DNA of 23,748 bases from JANMDN01 sp031376285 (GCA_031376285.1 JANMDN010000049.1:1-23748); one strand, 5' to 3'; counted from the stretch's first letter, positions 1-7,666 are shown. A program made the numbers and translations. Notes: generated by a model from the letters alone, not told the origin.

Positions 1-30
1 GATATGCGGGCTGACACTGCGTTCTCTTGC

Positions 31-82
31 GCGTCGGCTTGCGCCGACGCTTCAGACGGTGGGCGCACCTGGCGGTGCGTCC
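31..82. terminator. Two adjacent hairpins downstream of the small hypothetical gene
   Basis: Two perfect or near-perfect inverted repeats lie side by side. At 31-50 there is an 8-bp stem (GCGTCGGC/GCCGACGC) with a 4-nt loop. At 61-82 there is a 9-bp stem with one G-T pair and a 4-nt loop. They sit just past the end of the minus-strand trio and before the window edge, so they could end transcription from either side. Neither is followed by a T-run, so they are not classical intrinsic terminators. I see no gene in 1-137. Confidence 0.35.
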
Positions 83-137
83 ACCTGTGCTCGGTCTCGC
101 TCACCGGACCTTTCGACCACAATTCGGAATCAACCAT

Positions 138-464
138 CTAGGGTCCGTATCGGTGTGCCGGGGCCGGACGCAGCAGATCGTAGGTCGACCCGCACCAGAT
201 GCGTCCGCCGATCGAAAGGTCGTCGAGCACGCGGAGTGCGGAGCGGACAACCCCGGCGCGGGCGCCACGGCCCCATTCGTTTGCGACGGTGATCTCGAAG
301 TCGTGATCGGCGATCGCCTTTACGGGCCGACCGTTGGCCCGGGCAAGGGCAACGCGAGTGTCAGAGAGGCGGCTCGGATCGGCGACGGTCAGGTGGCAAT
401 CGAAGAACGACCAGTCCTCCGGCAGCTCGGCAAGTACGGCGTCGAATTCAGCGGCGAAGCTCAA
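138..464 (-). CDS. Small conserved-looking hypothetical protein (108 aa)
   Basis: A 108-residue soluble protein that I do not recognise. It has no signal peptide, membrane segment or metal motif; Cys24 and one later Cys are isolated. The sequence reads like a real protein, with a balanced composition and a WSFFDCHLTVADP stretch near residues 18-30. The start is TTG at 464, which overlaps the stop of the upstream ferredoxin gene by four bases (TTGA), so translation is probably coupled. No in-frame ATG exists near the N-terminus, and an AAGGG about 11 nt upstream could serve as a weak ribosome site. Its position as third gene after a DUF1802 protein and a [2Fe-2S] ferredoxin suggests a shared role, but none can be named. 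Confidence 0.7.
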   Translation of the reverse strand: MSFAAEFDAVLAELPEDWSFFDCHLTVADPSRLSDTRVALARANGRPVKAIADHDFEITVANEWGRGARAGVVRSALRVLDDLSIGGRIWCGSTYDLLRPAPAHRYGP

Positions 465-772
465 GAGTGCTCAGACCCTTCCGCGTGGATTTGATGAGAG
501 AGAAGATGCTCGATGGGACGTCCTGATGCGAGATCCTCGCGAACGATCTGCGCGCCGACGCGTTCGTCGACGCCCGTGTACCACGCCCCTGACGGGTAGG
601 CGCAAACGACCGGGCCATGGCCGCAGAGCGGCGCGACGCAACCGGACTGCGTCTGAACGACGTCGTCCCCGAGACCCTGCTCGGCGACGGCCGAGGCGAT
701 CGCCGTGTAGACCGCCTGGGCCCCGCGAGACATGCAGTCGGGTCCGCGGCAGATGAGAACATGGCGCTTCAC
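461..772 (-). CDS. Thioredoxin-like [2Fe-2S] ferredoxin (103 aa)
   Basis: A small cytoplasmic electron carrier of the thioredoxin-like (2Fe-2S) ferredoxin type. Four cysteines fit the cluster ligands of the family: C8 and C13 in a CRGPDC motif, then C45 and C50 in the GCVAPLCGHGP motif. These are followed by the typical YPxGxWYxGV segment near residues 59-68; C57 is an extra cysteine. The length matches stand-alone family members. The start is GTG at 772, inside a 4-nt GTGA overlap with the DUF1802 gene upstream, and its own stop overlaps the TTG of the next gene. The family is related to the NuoE fold, but nothing here ties it to complex I. Redox partner unknown. Confidence 0.85.
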   Translation of the reverse strand: MKRHVLICRGPDCMSRGAQAVYTAIASAVAEQGLGDDVVQTQSGCVAPLCGHGPVVCAYPSGAWYTGVDERVGAQIVREDLASGRPIEHLLSHQIHAEGSEHS

Positions 773-1392
773 CGGGGGGATTCTAGCGACGCCCCCGCGC
801 GCTCCTCGGTCTCGTCGAACGGACCGGCCGACGACCCAGCCAGCGCGCCGGCGAGCTCGGCCCGTTTGGCGGCGAAGGTCGCGTCGTCGATGACCGGTGT
901 GAGTCCGATCGGTGGAGAGATCGACTCAGGGAGCTCGAACCAGCTGCTGCACCGCGCATCCTCAGGTCGAAGGGTGATGATCGGCGGGTCTGGGACTCGG
1001 AAGACGCGAAGCACCAACACCCACAGCGGCTGCGTACGCCGCCAGCGCAGACGCTCGGCGGCGTAGTCGGGGCTCAGCACGTGGAACGGCCCGAGCGCCG
1101 AGAGGAAATCCGGGTCCGTGATCGCGTGAGCTTCAATGAGTTCTGCAAGGAGTCCGAGTGAGCGCTGGTTCGGCTCGTCCCGCGCCTTGAGCACCTGGGC
1201 ATGCGCCCCGTGCCAGCGAGGCTGCACAAGCTCCGGCCGTTGATGCGCGAAGGTGGGGAAGAGAAAGAACGTCCGATACTGCAGCTCGAAACGCTTTTCG
1301 TGGATGCCGCCCTTTCGGAGGACGACGACCTGCTCGCCCGCGCCGAGCGCGGCGCATGTGACGGCCCACTCCTTGAGTGCGTGCATCGGCAT
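769..1392 (-). CDS. DUF1802 family protein (207 aa)
   Basis: Recognised as DUF1802 from the N-terminal ALKEWAV stretch, the VVVLRKGGIHE motif and the FLFPTFAHQ motif in the first 60 residues. The family's function is not established. The protein is soluble and lacks Cys clusters or obvious catalytic signatures. I chose ATG 1392 because an AAGGA lies 7-8 nt upstream (about 1400-1404) and because the family similarity starts right there. The reading frame stays open to 1488, but the extra 32 residues are basic and unrelated to the family. A second ATG at 1386 is a possible alternative. It is the first gene of a minus-strand trio joined by 4-nt overlaps, and divergent from mqnE. Confidence 0.8.
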   Translation of the reverse strand: MPMHALKEWAVTCAALGAGEQVVVLRKGGIHEKRFELQYRTFFLFPTFAHQRPELVQPRWHGAHAQVLKARDEPNQRSLGLLAELIEAHAITDPDFLSALGPFHVLSPDYAAERLRWRRTQPLWVLVLRVFRVPDPPIITLRPEDARCSSWFELPESISPPIGLTPVIDDATFAAKRAELAGALAGSSAGPFDETEERAGASLESPR

Positions 1393-1399
1393 TGATGGA

Positions 1400-1404
1400 T
1401 CCTT
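1400..1404 (-). promoter_or_regulatory. Ribosome binding site deciding the DUF1802 start
   Basis: AAGGA on the minus strand lies 7-8 nt before ATG 1392. It supports that start over the longer open frame that would reach 1488. Confidence 0.6.
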
Positions 1405-1472
1405 GCAGCCGTGGCTGGCACGCGGGGGACGATCGGCACGTCGAAGGTACCGACTGATCCGCGACGGCCACT

Positions 1473-1480
1473 GATAATCT
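1473..1480 (+). promoter_or_regulatory. Leaderless-type -10 element of mqnE
   Basis: GATAATCT contains both GATAAT (1473-1478) and TAATCT (1475-1480). The TANNNT copy ends 7 nt before the mqnE ATG, which places the expected transcription start at the start codon. No Shine-Dalgarno sequence and no recognisable -35 box are seen. Confidence 0.5.
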
Positions 1481-1487
1481 CGTTGCA

Positions 1488-2585
1488 ATGACCGACATTG
1501 ATCGCGTGCTCACCTCCGCTGCCAACGGTGAGCGAATCACCCCTGCAGAAGCCTTGGCGCTGTTTGAGACAGCACCCCTCGAAGACCTCGGTGCCGCGGC
1601 GTTCGCCGCGACCGCTCGACGGTACGGGGATGAGGTGACCTACAACGTCAACGCGCACTTGAACCCGACAAACATTTGCGTTGTCGGCTGCGGCCTCTGC
1701 GCATTCGCGGTCTGGACCGACAAGGATCCGCGCGCCTACGCCTACAGCGTCGACCAGCTGATCGACCGGGCCTCGCAACTGTCAGGCCTCGGCATCACCG
1801 AACTGCACATCGTGGGCGGCATGACCAAGGAGTACACCCTCGAGTACTACGAGGAGCTCTTCTCCGGGCTGAAGGCCGATCTCCCAGATATCGCCTTGAC
1901 CGCCTTGACCGCGGTCGAGATCGACTTCTGCGCGCGCCTTGCGAAGGTGAGCCACCGGGAAGCGCTCGAGCGCACCATCGCGGCCGGACACGACACGATG
2001 CCGGGTGGCGGGGCAGAGGTCTTCAGCCCGCGCGTGCGCAAGATCATCGCCGACCGGAAGGTCTCAAGCGACGTGTGGCTGGACGTGCACCGTGAGGCGC
2101 ACCGGCAGGGCCTGCGGACCAACGCCACGCTCCTCTTTGGGCATTTCGAAACCCCCGCCGAGCAGGTCGACCACATGGACCAGCTGCGCGTCCTGCAGGA
2201 CGAGACGGGCGGCTTTCAGGCGTTTATCCCGCTGCCGTTTCTTCCGGGCAACACCGAGTTTGCCTACCTCCCGGGCCCGACCAGAGAGGAGAAGCTCCGA
2301 ACGATCGCCGTCGGACGCCTCTTCCTCGACAACTTCCCCCACATCAAGGGCCACTGGGTCATGCACGGTGAGGACATCACGAGCGAAGCGCTCTCGTACG
2401 GTCTCGACGACCTCTCCGGCACGCTCACCGAGGAGCGCATCGCACACGCGACGACGGTGACCACGCCGCTTGGCCTCAGCCAGGAGCAGATTCGCTCCAT
2501 CATCGAGCGCGGCGGGAAGACCCCGGTCGAGCGGGACACGCTCTACGGTCGCGTCGATCGCGATGCCCTGGCGGCCTCGGCCTAG
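1488..2585 (+). CDS. mqnE: Aminofutalosine synthase MqnE (radical SAM, 365 aa)
   Basis: Radical SAM enzyme that joins 3-enolpyruvylbenzoate to SAM to give aminofutalosine, the second step of the futalosine route to menaquinone. The iron-sulfur motif is CX3CX2C at C64, C68 and C71 (CVVGCGLC), the spacing used by MqnE and MqnC. MqnE is favoured over MqnC by the ELHIVGG, FTAVEID-like, PGGGAEVFSPRVR, GHFETPAEQVDH and ETGGFQAFIPLPF blocks. The length is normal. The ATG at 1488 has no Shine-Dalgarno sequence but follows a TANNNT element by 7 nt, as in leaderless genes. No other mqn gene is in the window. It ends 4 bp from the convergent ABC permease gene, with no room for a terminator. Confidence 0.9.
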   Translation: MTDIDRVLTSAANGERITPAEALALFETAPLEDLGAAAFAATARRYGDEVTYNVNAHLNPTNICVVGCGLCAFAVWTDKDPRAYAYSVDQLIDRASQLSGLGITELHIVGGMTKEYTLEYYEELFSGLKADLPDIALTALTAVEIDFCARLAKVSHREALERTIAAGHDTMPGGGAEVFSPRVRKIIADRKVSSDVWLDVHREAHRQGLRTNATLLFGHFETPAEQVDHMDQLRVLQDETGGFQAFIPLPFLPGNTEFAYLPGPTREEKLRTIAVGRLFLDNFPHIKGHWVMHGEDITSEALSYGLDDLSGTLTEERIAHATTVTTPLGLSQEQIRSIIERGGKTPVERDTLYGRVDRDALAASA

Positions 2586-2589
2586 ACGG

Positions 2590-3417
2590 TCAGAGCGCTC
2601 GGTTTCGCATTCCACGAACGGCGAGGGCGACCAGAATCGCGCACCAGACGAGCGTCCACGCGACGGTCGTCCAACCCGCCGAGACGATTGGGACCGCGAC
2701 CCTGTTGATCTCGAAGCGAGCCGCGGCCGGTCCACCCTCGCCGCGGTTTCCCAGGTCGGCCAGAAGCGGTGACTGGATGATTCTTGGAAGGACCGCGTGG
2801 AGGGCGCGGGTGGTCGCCTTCCAACTCGACGCGATCAAACCGGAATCCGTGGCGGACTTGAGGTTGACCGTGGACTGCGCGATGACGTAGGCGGCAAGCC
2901 CAAGAAATGCCGAACTCCCGGGGCCGAGCACCGTGCTACTGGCCGCGGCGACAAGCAGGACCACACTCAGGCTGACAAGCGCCGCGAGCGCATGGACCGC
3001 GAGCGGGCCGTCGGCGCCGAGCCCAATCGCGGCGCCGCCGACGGCAAAGGCCGCCCACCACGCGAAGATCGCTCCGCCGAGCGTGACGACGCGTGAGAGC
3101 GTCCGCGCGAGCGCGATCGATCCCCGTGGCGCGCCCGCGATGTGCGCGAGTCCGAAAAAGCCCGAGTCGGAGTCGCGGTTGAGGGCGGTGGAGCCGAGGC
3201 CAAGCGCCGTGATCAGGCCGGCCACCAAGAACGTCGAGAGCGCGCCAGTATGAAAGGTGTCGTGGGCGTCCTGGCCGTCGCGGCCCGCGGCGACGAGCAC
3301 GGTCGCGGCGGCGGCCAGAAGCCCCGTGACGACGACCATCGTGAGCCACCTGCGGCGAACGGCGCCGTGAAGGTCGCTTGCTGCGAGCAGCCGAACCGGG
3401 GAGAGAACACTCGTCAC
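2590..3417 (-). CDS. ABC transporter permease, ABC-2 like (275 aa)
   Basis: A hydrophobic protein with about six predicted membrane helices. One lies near residues 25-45, four more lie between 58 and 190, and the last covers the final 35 residues. A soluble loop lies between helices 5 and 6. The architecture and the ATPase gene directly upstream point to an ABC-2-type export or membrane-remodelling permease; the substrate cannot be read from the sequence. The start is GTG at 3417, forming a GTGA overlap with the ATPase stop. A longer open frame to 3555 is Arg-rich and lies inside the ATPase gene, so it is rejected. Its partner ATPase is degenerate, so the pair may not be a normal active transporter. 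Confidence 0.75.
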   Translation of the reverse strand: MTSVLSPVRLLAASDLHGAVRRRWLTMVVVTGLLAAAATVLVAAGRDGQDAHDTFHTGALSTFLVAGLITALGLGSTALNRDSDSGFFGLAHIAGAPRGSIALARTLSRVVTLGGAIFAWWAAFAVGGAAIGLGADGPLAVHALAALVSLSVVLLVAAASSTVLGPGSSAFLGLAAYVIAQSTVNLKSATDSGLIASSWKATTRALHAVLPRIIQSPLLADLGNRGEGGPAAARFEINRVAVPIVSAGWTTVAWTLVWCAILVALAVRGMRNRAL

Positions 3418-4055
3418 GCGGGAACCTCTTGGCCGATCGTCAGTGTGGCTCCGAGGAGCGAGGGAAGTCCGCCGGGGTCGTGCGAGGCCACGATCACCGA
3501 CGCGCCTCGTTTGAGCGCGGCGCCGATCTCGCGGAGCGTCTCGGGGAACTCCCATGGATCGTCAAGGACGAGGAGGTCCGGATCGCAAGCGATGGCGCAG
3601 GCCAGCGAGAGACGCCGGGCATCCTCAATCTCCAGACGGTCAGCCATTGTGCGGTTGCTTGCGAGGCCGACCCGCTCAAGGAGCGCGTCGGGCGCGTCCG
3701 TCGGGCCGCCCTGGTTTCGGAGGGAGACGATGAGCGAGACAAGGCCTCGCGCGGTGACACCGTCCGGAACTGGCCAGCGCGCTGGTGCCCAGCCGATTCG
3801 TCGCAGCGTCTCGGTATCGCCGGGCGGCGATCCGAGAACCTCGATCAACCCGCTCACCGGGACGAGCCCGAGGAGCGCGCGCAACAGGCTTGACCCCCCG
3901 GACCCCGCAGGCCCGCTGATCAGGAGGCCGCTGCCGAGGTTCAGCTCGAACGACACGCCGGCGATGGCGGGCTCGGAGCCGCGCTCGTACCGAACCGTCA
4001 CATCGCGAGCCCGGACCGCGCAACCCTGCCCTTCTGGCGAACGTTCCGTGCTCAC
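3414..4055 (-). CDS. Degenerate ABC transporter ATP-binding protein (213 aa)
   Basis: The fold is clearly an ABC nucleotide-binding domain: a beta-strand start, a P-loop near 48-55, a Walker B near 160-166 and an H-loop VIVASHD with H192. Several key residues are altered. The P-loop reads GPAGSGGSS, so the ATP-binding lysine is Gly54. The catalytic glutamate after Walker B is Asp166 (LLVLDDP). The LSGGQ signature is replaced by an EIEDARRLS stretch, and the Q-loop region lacks a clear Gln. The Lys-to-Gly change needs two base changes (GGG against AAG/AAA), so a single sequencing error is unlikely. The frame is intact and coupled by GTGA overlaps to pmm upstream and the permease downstream, which argues against a random pseudogene. 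ATP hydrolysis is probably weak or absent; a structural or regulatory role is inference. Confidence 0.8.
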   Translation of the reverse strand: MSTERSPEGQGCAVRARDVTVRYERGSEPAIAGVSFELNLGSGLLISGPAGSGGSSLLRALLGLVPVSGLIEVLGSPPGDTETLRRIGWAPARWPVPDGVTARGLVSLIVSLRNQGGPTDAPDALLERVGLASNRTMADRLEIEDARRLSLACAIACDPDLLVLDDPWEFPETLREIGAALKRGASVIVASHDPGGLPSLLGATLTIGQEVPA

Positions 4056-5404
4056 GACTCCAGGATCACCGACAGCACCTCGTCGCGTCGGCGCTCCATG
4101 TCGGCTTCGGAGACGAGTGACTCGAGGTTCAGGCGAAGGAGTGGTTCGGTGTTCGAGGAGCGGACGTTGAAATGCCAGTCGTCGTAGGCGACCGAGAGTC
4201 CATCCATCTCGGTTTGACGCCCGTCGGAGTACCGGCCGCGAAGGCGTTCGAGGGCGGCGCCGCTGTCAGCGACGGTGGAGTTAATCTCGCCCGAGATGTG
4301 GTAGCGATCCCGGAAACGATCGATCAGCGCCGACAGCGGTTTGTCGGACGTTGCGAGGAGCTCCAGGATGAGGAGGGCCGGGACGAGGCCGGTGTCGACC
4401 GAATAGAAATCACGGAAGTAGTAGTGGCCGCTGACTTCTCCGGCAAAAAGCGCCCCGATCTCTCGCATGCGTTGCTTGATGAACGCGTGACCGACGCGGA
4501 ACTCGTCGGGGGCCCCTCCCGCCGCGAGCACCGTGTCGCGAACGGCCCACGATGCCCTGAGGTCGTAGATGATCGGCGCCGGACCATGCTGGCGCAGCAG
4601 GTGCTCGGCGAGCAGGGCGGTTAGGAAGTCGCCGGGAACGAACTCGCCCAGGTCATCGATGAAGAAGCATCGATCGGCGTCGCCGTCCCACGCGATTCCG
4701 AGGTCCGCTCCCGTCTCCTTGACCTTGCCTTCGATGAACGCTCGGTTCTCTTCGAGCAAGGGGTTCGGCTCGTGGTGGGGGAAGCGTCCATCGAGGTCGA
4801 GAAAGCAGGGCACCGCGTCGATCGAGATACGGTCGAGCACCGGCGTCACGTAGAGACCCGCCATGCCGTTCGCGCCATCGAGCACGACCTTCAGGCCCTT
4901 GATCGCAGCGGGGTCGACAAAGCCGAGGCACCGGTCGACAAATCGTCCGAGCAGGCCCTCGTCAATGCTGCGCGCCCCAGGGGAGGGGGCCGTGGGTCCG
5001 CCCGCGCCGAGGGTGATCCGGCCGAGCTCACCGATGCCCGCGTCTCCCGCGAGGGGAAGCGCGCCCGCGACGACCAGCTTTGCGCCCGTGTACTCCGGTG
5101 GGTTGTGACTTGCCGTGATGGCGACGCCACCGTCATATCCGCCCTCGCCAACGGCGAAGTACACCATCTCGGTCGCGGCGAGGCCGAGCTCGCAGACGTC
5201 GGCGCCCGCCGAGATCACGCCGTCGGCAAACCGTGCGGCCATCGCGGGGGAGGAGAGCCGGACGTCGTGCCCGAGCGCGACGGTCTTGACTCCTGTCAGC
5301 GCGACGTAGGCGCGGCCGATTTGCTCGGCGCCGTCTTCGTCGAGCTCGCCCGGGTAGCGACCACGGACGTCGTAGGCCTTAAAGACACCTTGTGTGACGG
5401 TCAC
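4052..5404 (-). CDS. Phosphomannomutase / phosphoglucomutase (450 aa)
   Basis: Member of the alpha-D-phosphohexomutase family, which interconverts hexose 6- and 1-phosphates for sugar-nucleotide synthesis. All four family loops are visible. The phosphoserine loop is TASHNP with S99, the metal loop is DGDADR at 240-245, the sugar-specificity loop is GEVSGHYYF, and the phosphate-binding loop is RSSNTEP near the C-terminus. The GEVSGH form and the overall length fit the bacterial PMM/PGM (AlgC/ManB-like) group; glucose or mannose preference cannot be settled here. The start is GTG 5404, overlapping the HIT gene stop as GTGA, and the end overlaps the ATPase gene. It could supply activated sugar for the membrane glycosyltransferase at the head of this run, but that is inference. 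Confidence 0.88.
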   Translation of the reverse strand: MTVTQGVFKAYDVRGRYPGELDEDGAEQIGRAYVALTGVKTVALGHDVRLSSPAMAARFADGVISAGADVCELGLAATEMVYFAVGEGGYDGGVAITASHNPPEYTGAKLVVAGALPLAGDAGIGELGRITLGAGGPTAPSPGARSIDEGLLGRFVDRCLGFVDPAAIKGLKVVLDGANGMAGLYVTPVLDRISIDAVPCFLDLDGRFPHHEPNPLLEENRAFIEGKVKETGADLGIAWDGDADRCFFIDDLGEFVPGDFLTALLAEHLLRQHGPAPIIYDLRASWAVRDTVLAAGGAPDEFRVGHAFIKQRMREIGALFAGEVSGHYYFRDFYSVDTGLVPALLILELLATSDKPLSALIDRFRDRYHISGEINSTVADSGAALERLRGRYSDGRQTEMDGLSVAYDDWHFNVRSSNTEPLLRLNLESLVSEADMERRRDEVLSVILES

Positions 5405-5910
5405 GTTGCGAATCCTTCCACCAGCAGATCGTAGGTCTCGTCGAGGTGCTGCGGCATGACCCGTGTATCGCCGACAACAGGCATGAAGTTCGTGTCTCCA
5501 CTCCAGCGAGGGACAACATGGAGGTGAATGTGCTCGGCGATTCCAGCTCCTGCGGCCGCGCCGAGGTTCATTCCGAGGTTGAACCCCTGGGGGCGCAGGC
5601 GATCGGCGAGCACCCCCTGCGAGACGCGAGCGAGACGCATGATTTCGCTCGTCGCCGAGTCATCGAGCGCCTGAAGCGAGTCGACGTGGGCGTACGGAAT
5701 GACCATGACATGGCCGCTGTTGTAGGGGTGAAGGTTCATGATCACGAAGGCGTGCGCGCCGCGGTGAAGGATATAGGCCGCTCGGTCGTCGCCTGAGGCG
5801 GGAAGCAGGCAAAACGGGCAACCGGGAGGTTTGTCGGGGGTCGTGTCCCTTGAGACGTAGCTCATACGCCACGGGGCCCACATGATGTCGAACGCGTGGC
5901 TCAGAGCCAC
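5401..5910 (-). CDS. HIT family protein, Ap4A hydrolase/phosphorylase-like (169 aa)
   Basis: Histidine-triad nucleotide-binding protein acting on dinucleoside polyphosphates or similar nucleotides in the cytoplasm. The triad is HIHLHVV with H127, H129 and H131. The N-terminal MWAPWRMSYV block and the CPFC pair (C31, C34) match the actinobacterial Rv2613c-like branch, reported as an Ap4A phosphorylase. The GTG at 5910 overlaps the corA stop region by 10 nt. An ATG at 5883 would also give a plausible N-terminus (MWAPWRM), so the start is uncertain. A GGAAGAGG stretch immediately before 5910 is too close for that GTG and rather far from 5883. The stop overlaps the pmm GTG. Confidence 0.88.
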   Translation of the reverse strand: MALSHAFDIMWAPWRMSYVSRDTTPDKPPGCPFCLLPASGDDRAAYILHRGAHAFVIMNLHPYNSGHVMVIPYAHVDSLQALDDSATSEIMRLARVSQGVLADRLRPQGFNLGMNLGAAAGAGIAEHIHLHVVPRWSGDTNFMPVVGDTRVMPQHLDETYDLLVEGFAT

Positions 5911-6914
5911 CTCTTCCGACGGAAGTACCAGAGCATCCCCGCGGAGATTGCGCCCATGATCATCAGGACGGCGATGACCGAGAGGGCGCCGTGGTGGGCG
6001 AAGGGCAGGGAGTCGATGTTCATGCCGTAGAAGCCCGTGACGAGCGTCAGCGGCAGCATCACCGCCGAGAGCATCGTCAGCACCTTGATGACTTCGTTGA
6101 GGCGGTGCGAGATGACGGCCTCGTTCGTGGCCTCGATCGCCTCCGCGACCTCCTTGTAGTTCTCAAGGCTGTCCCAGATTCGCTCGTTCTTGTCGACGAT
6201 GTCGTCGAAGTAGAGCTCGAGGTCCTCCGGCGCGTAGCGCTGGCTCGCTCGCTCGAGCAGACGCAGCGTCGGGCGCTGCGGCTTGATGATCTTTCGGTAG
6301 TTGATGATCTCCTGCTTGACGTTCGAGATGTCGCGCACCACCTCTTGGGCGCGTTCACCTTCGAAGACGTCATCCTCGATCGAGTCAAGCTTGAAGCCGA
6401 TCTTGTCGAGGATCGGAAAGCAGTAGTCAAACATCGTGTCCACGATCTCGTAGAGCAGGTAGCCCGAACCCTTGCCCATCGCCAAATCGCGCACCTCGGG
6501 GCGTGACTCGCATCGTGACCAGAGTCCCGAAAGGGGCTTCAGCGGCTCGTTCGGGAGCGTGATGATGAGGCCCTCAGCGACGAAGACGTTCAGCTCAGCC
6601 GCCTGAAGCCGGCCGACGCGCTTATCGAACCTTGGGAAATGCAGGACGATGAAGATGTAGTCCGCGTACTCGTCGATCTTCGCCCGCTGCCTGCGCCGAG
6701 ACCGGACATCCTCGAGATCCAACTCGTGGAAGTCGTAGTGCTCCCCGAGCCAGGCCGCCTCCACCTCGGTGGGCGACTCGATATTCAGCCAGACGAGGCC
6801 GCTTACCTCGAGGCGCTGAATGCTCGGCTCAGCGACCCCGGAACGGGGCGGAGACGACGCGGAGGGTTCCGGGCGCGCCCGTCGGGCGCGCCGGATGTTG
6901 GGAAGGCTCGCCAT
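5901..6914 (-). CDS. corA: CorA family magnesium/divalent cation transporter (337 aa)
   Basis: Inner-membrane channel for Mg2+ and related cations, working as a pentamer. A long soluble N-terminal domain with charged helices (about 160-270) leads to two C-terminal membrane helices. The selectivity motif GMN is at 297-299 (TGFYGMN), followed by a short loop and the second helix, then a basic RRKRW tail. The first 30 residues are an Arg/Pro/Ser-rich extension and probably disordered. The start is ATG 6914, without a clear Shine-Dalgarno sequence. A TATGTT hexamer at 6953-6958 on the minus strand and a GC hairpin in the leader suggest its own promoter inside the run. Confidence 0.9.
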   Translation of the reverse strand: MASLPNIRRARRARPEPSASSPPRSGVAEPSIQRLEVSGLVWLNIESPTEVEAAWLGEHYDFHELDLEDVRSRRRQRAKIDEYADYIFIVLHFPRFDKRVGRLQAAELNVFVAEGLIITLPNEPLKPLSGLWSRCESRPEVRDLAMGKGSGYLLYEIVDTMFDYCFPILDKIGFKLDSIEDDVFEGERAQEVVRDISNVKQEIINYRKIIKPQRPTLRLLERASQRYAPEDLELYFDDIVDKNERIWDSLENYKEVAEAIEATNEAVISHRLNEVIKVLTMLSAVMLPLTLVTGFYGMNIDSLPFAHHGALSVIAVLMIMGAISAGMLWYFRRKRWL

Positions 6915-6922
6915 CGTCAGGA

Positions 6923-6936
6923 CGCCCGCTCGGGCG
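6923..6936 (-). promoter_or_regulatory. GC hairpin in the corA leader
   Basis: CGCCCG and CGGGCG form a 5-6 bp stem with a very short loop, 9 nt before the corA start on the minus strand. It could weaken transcription from the regulator gene upstream or influence corA translation. There is no T-run, and it shows no likeness to known Mg2+ riboswitches. Confidence 0.3.
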
Positions 6937-6952
6937 GACTTGGGGGCGAGTC

Positions 6953-6958
6953 AACATA
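6953..6958 (-). promoter_or_regulatory. Candidate -10 element for corA
   Basis: TATGTT on the minus strand lies 38 nt before the corA ATG, in the 65-bp gap after the response-regulator stop. No good -35 match lies at the right distance. It would give a leader of about 30 nt containing the hairpin at 6923-6936. Confidence 0.3.
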
Positions 6959-6979
6959 GGACCAGTCTGCCACACGGGT

Positions 6980-7666
6980 TCAGTCCGTGAGGCCGTTGCG
7001 GTACGCGTAGCGGGTCGCCTCGGTGCGGTTTGCGACGCCGAGCTTGCGGTAGATGTTCGAGAGGTGGAACTTGACTGTCTGCTCGGTCACGAAGAGTCGG
7101 TTCGCGATTTCGAGGTTCGAGAGCCCCTCCGCGACGAGCTTCAGGATCGAGAGTTCGCGCTCGGTCAGGCCGCTTGCCTGCGCTGCGGTCTGAGGAACGC
7201 CACCCATCGCCCCATCGACTCCGCGGCCGCGGGGGTGGTAGACGGTTCCCTCGACCACCTGACGAACGGTGGAGGGAAGGTCGAGGGGGTTGATCGACTT
7301 GACCACATAGCCGGCCGCGCCCTGCTGGAGCGCGCGCTCGATGTGCTCGGGGTCGTCGAACATGGAAAGGATGATCACCTTCAGATCGGGATGATCTTTC
7401 TTCAGCCGCGCGAGGGTCGTGAGGCCATCACCGTTTGGCATCCGAAGGTCCATAATCACGACATCAGGCCGCACGCGTGGCACAAGCGCGATCATCTCCT
7501 CGCCACTCATCGCCTCGCCGACAACACGGATGTCAGGTGCCGTCTCGAGTGCGCGACGGATGCCGTCGAGCATAAGTCTGTGGTCGTCAGCGATCGCCAC
7601 CCGCAAGGGACGGCGGGAGGCGACGGCCTCATTTTCGGTCTGGTCGTTCTTCACCGGGCTGGTCAT
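6980..7666 (-). CDS. NarL/FixJ-family response regulator (228 aa)
   Basis: DNA-binding two-component regulator. The receiver domain covers about residues 20-140, with the acidic pair D27/D28, phosphoacceptor D73 in VVIMDLRMPN, and the conserved Lys at 123. After a Gly-rich linker, a LuxR-type helix-turn-helix starts at LTERELSILKLVAEG and ends with the IYRKLGVANRTEA block at the C-terminus. The start at ATG 7666 is chosen because upstream codons lie inside the preceding glycosyltransferase gene or its gap and show no family similarity. A Shine-Dalgarno sequence is weak (GGGG about 6 nt upstream). No kinase is adjacent; the GAF-HisKA_3 kinase at 9920 is of the class that pairs with NarL-type regulators and is the nearest candidate partner. 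Confidence 0.9.
   Translation of the reverse strand: MTSPVKNDQTENEAVASRRPLRVAIADDHRLMLDGIRRALETAPDIRVVGEAMSGEEMIALVPRVRPDVVIMDLRMPNGDGLTTLARLKKDHPDLKVIILSMFDDPEHIERALQQGAAGYVVKSINPLDLPSTVRQVVEGTVYHPRGRGVDGAMGGVPQTAAQASGLTERELSILKLVAEGLSNLEIANRLFVTEQTVKFHLSNIYRKLGVANRTEATRYAYRNGLTD

Noticed and set aside
3142..4170. 342-codon plus-strand frame opposite the ABC genes
   Set aside because: Shadow of the minus-strand ATPase and permease; Arg/Ser-rich and without domain motifs.
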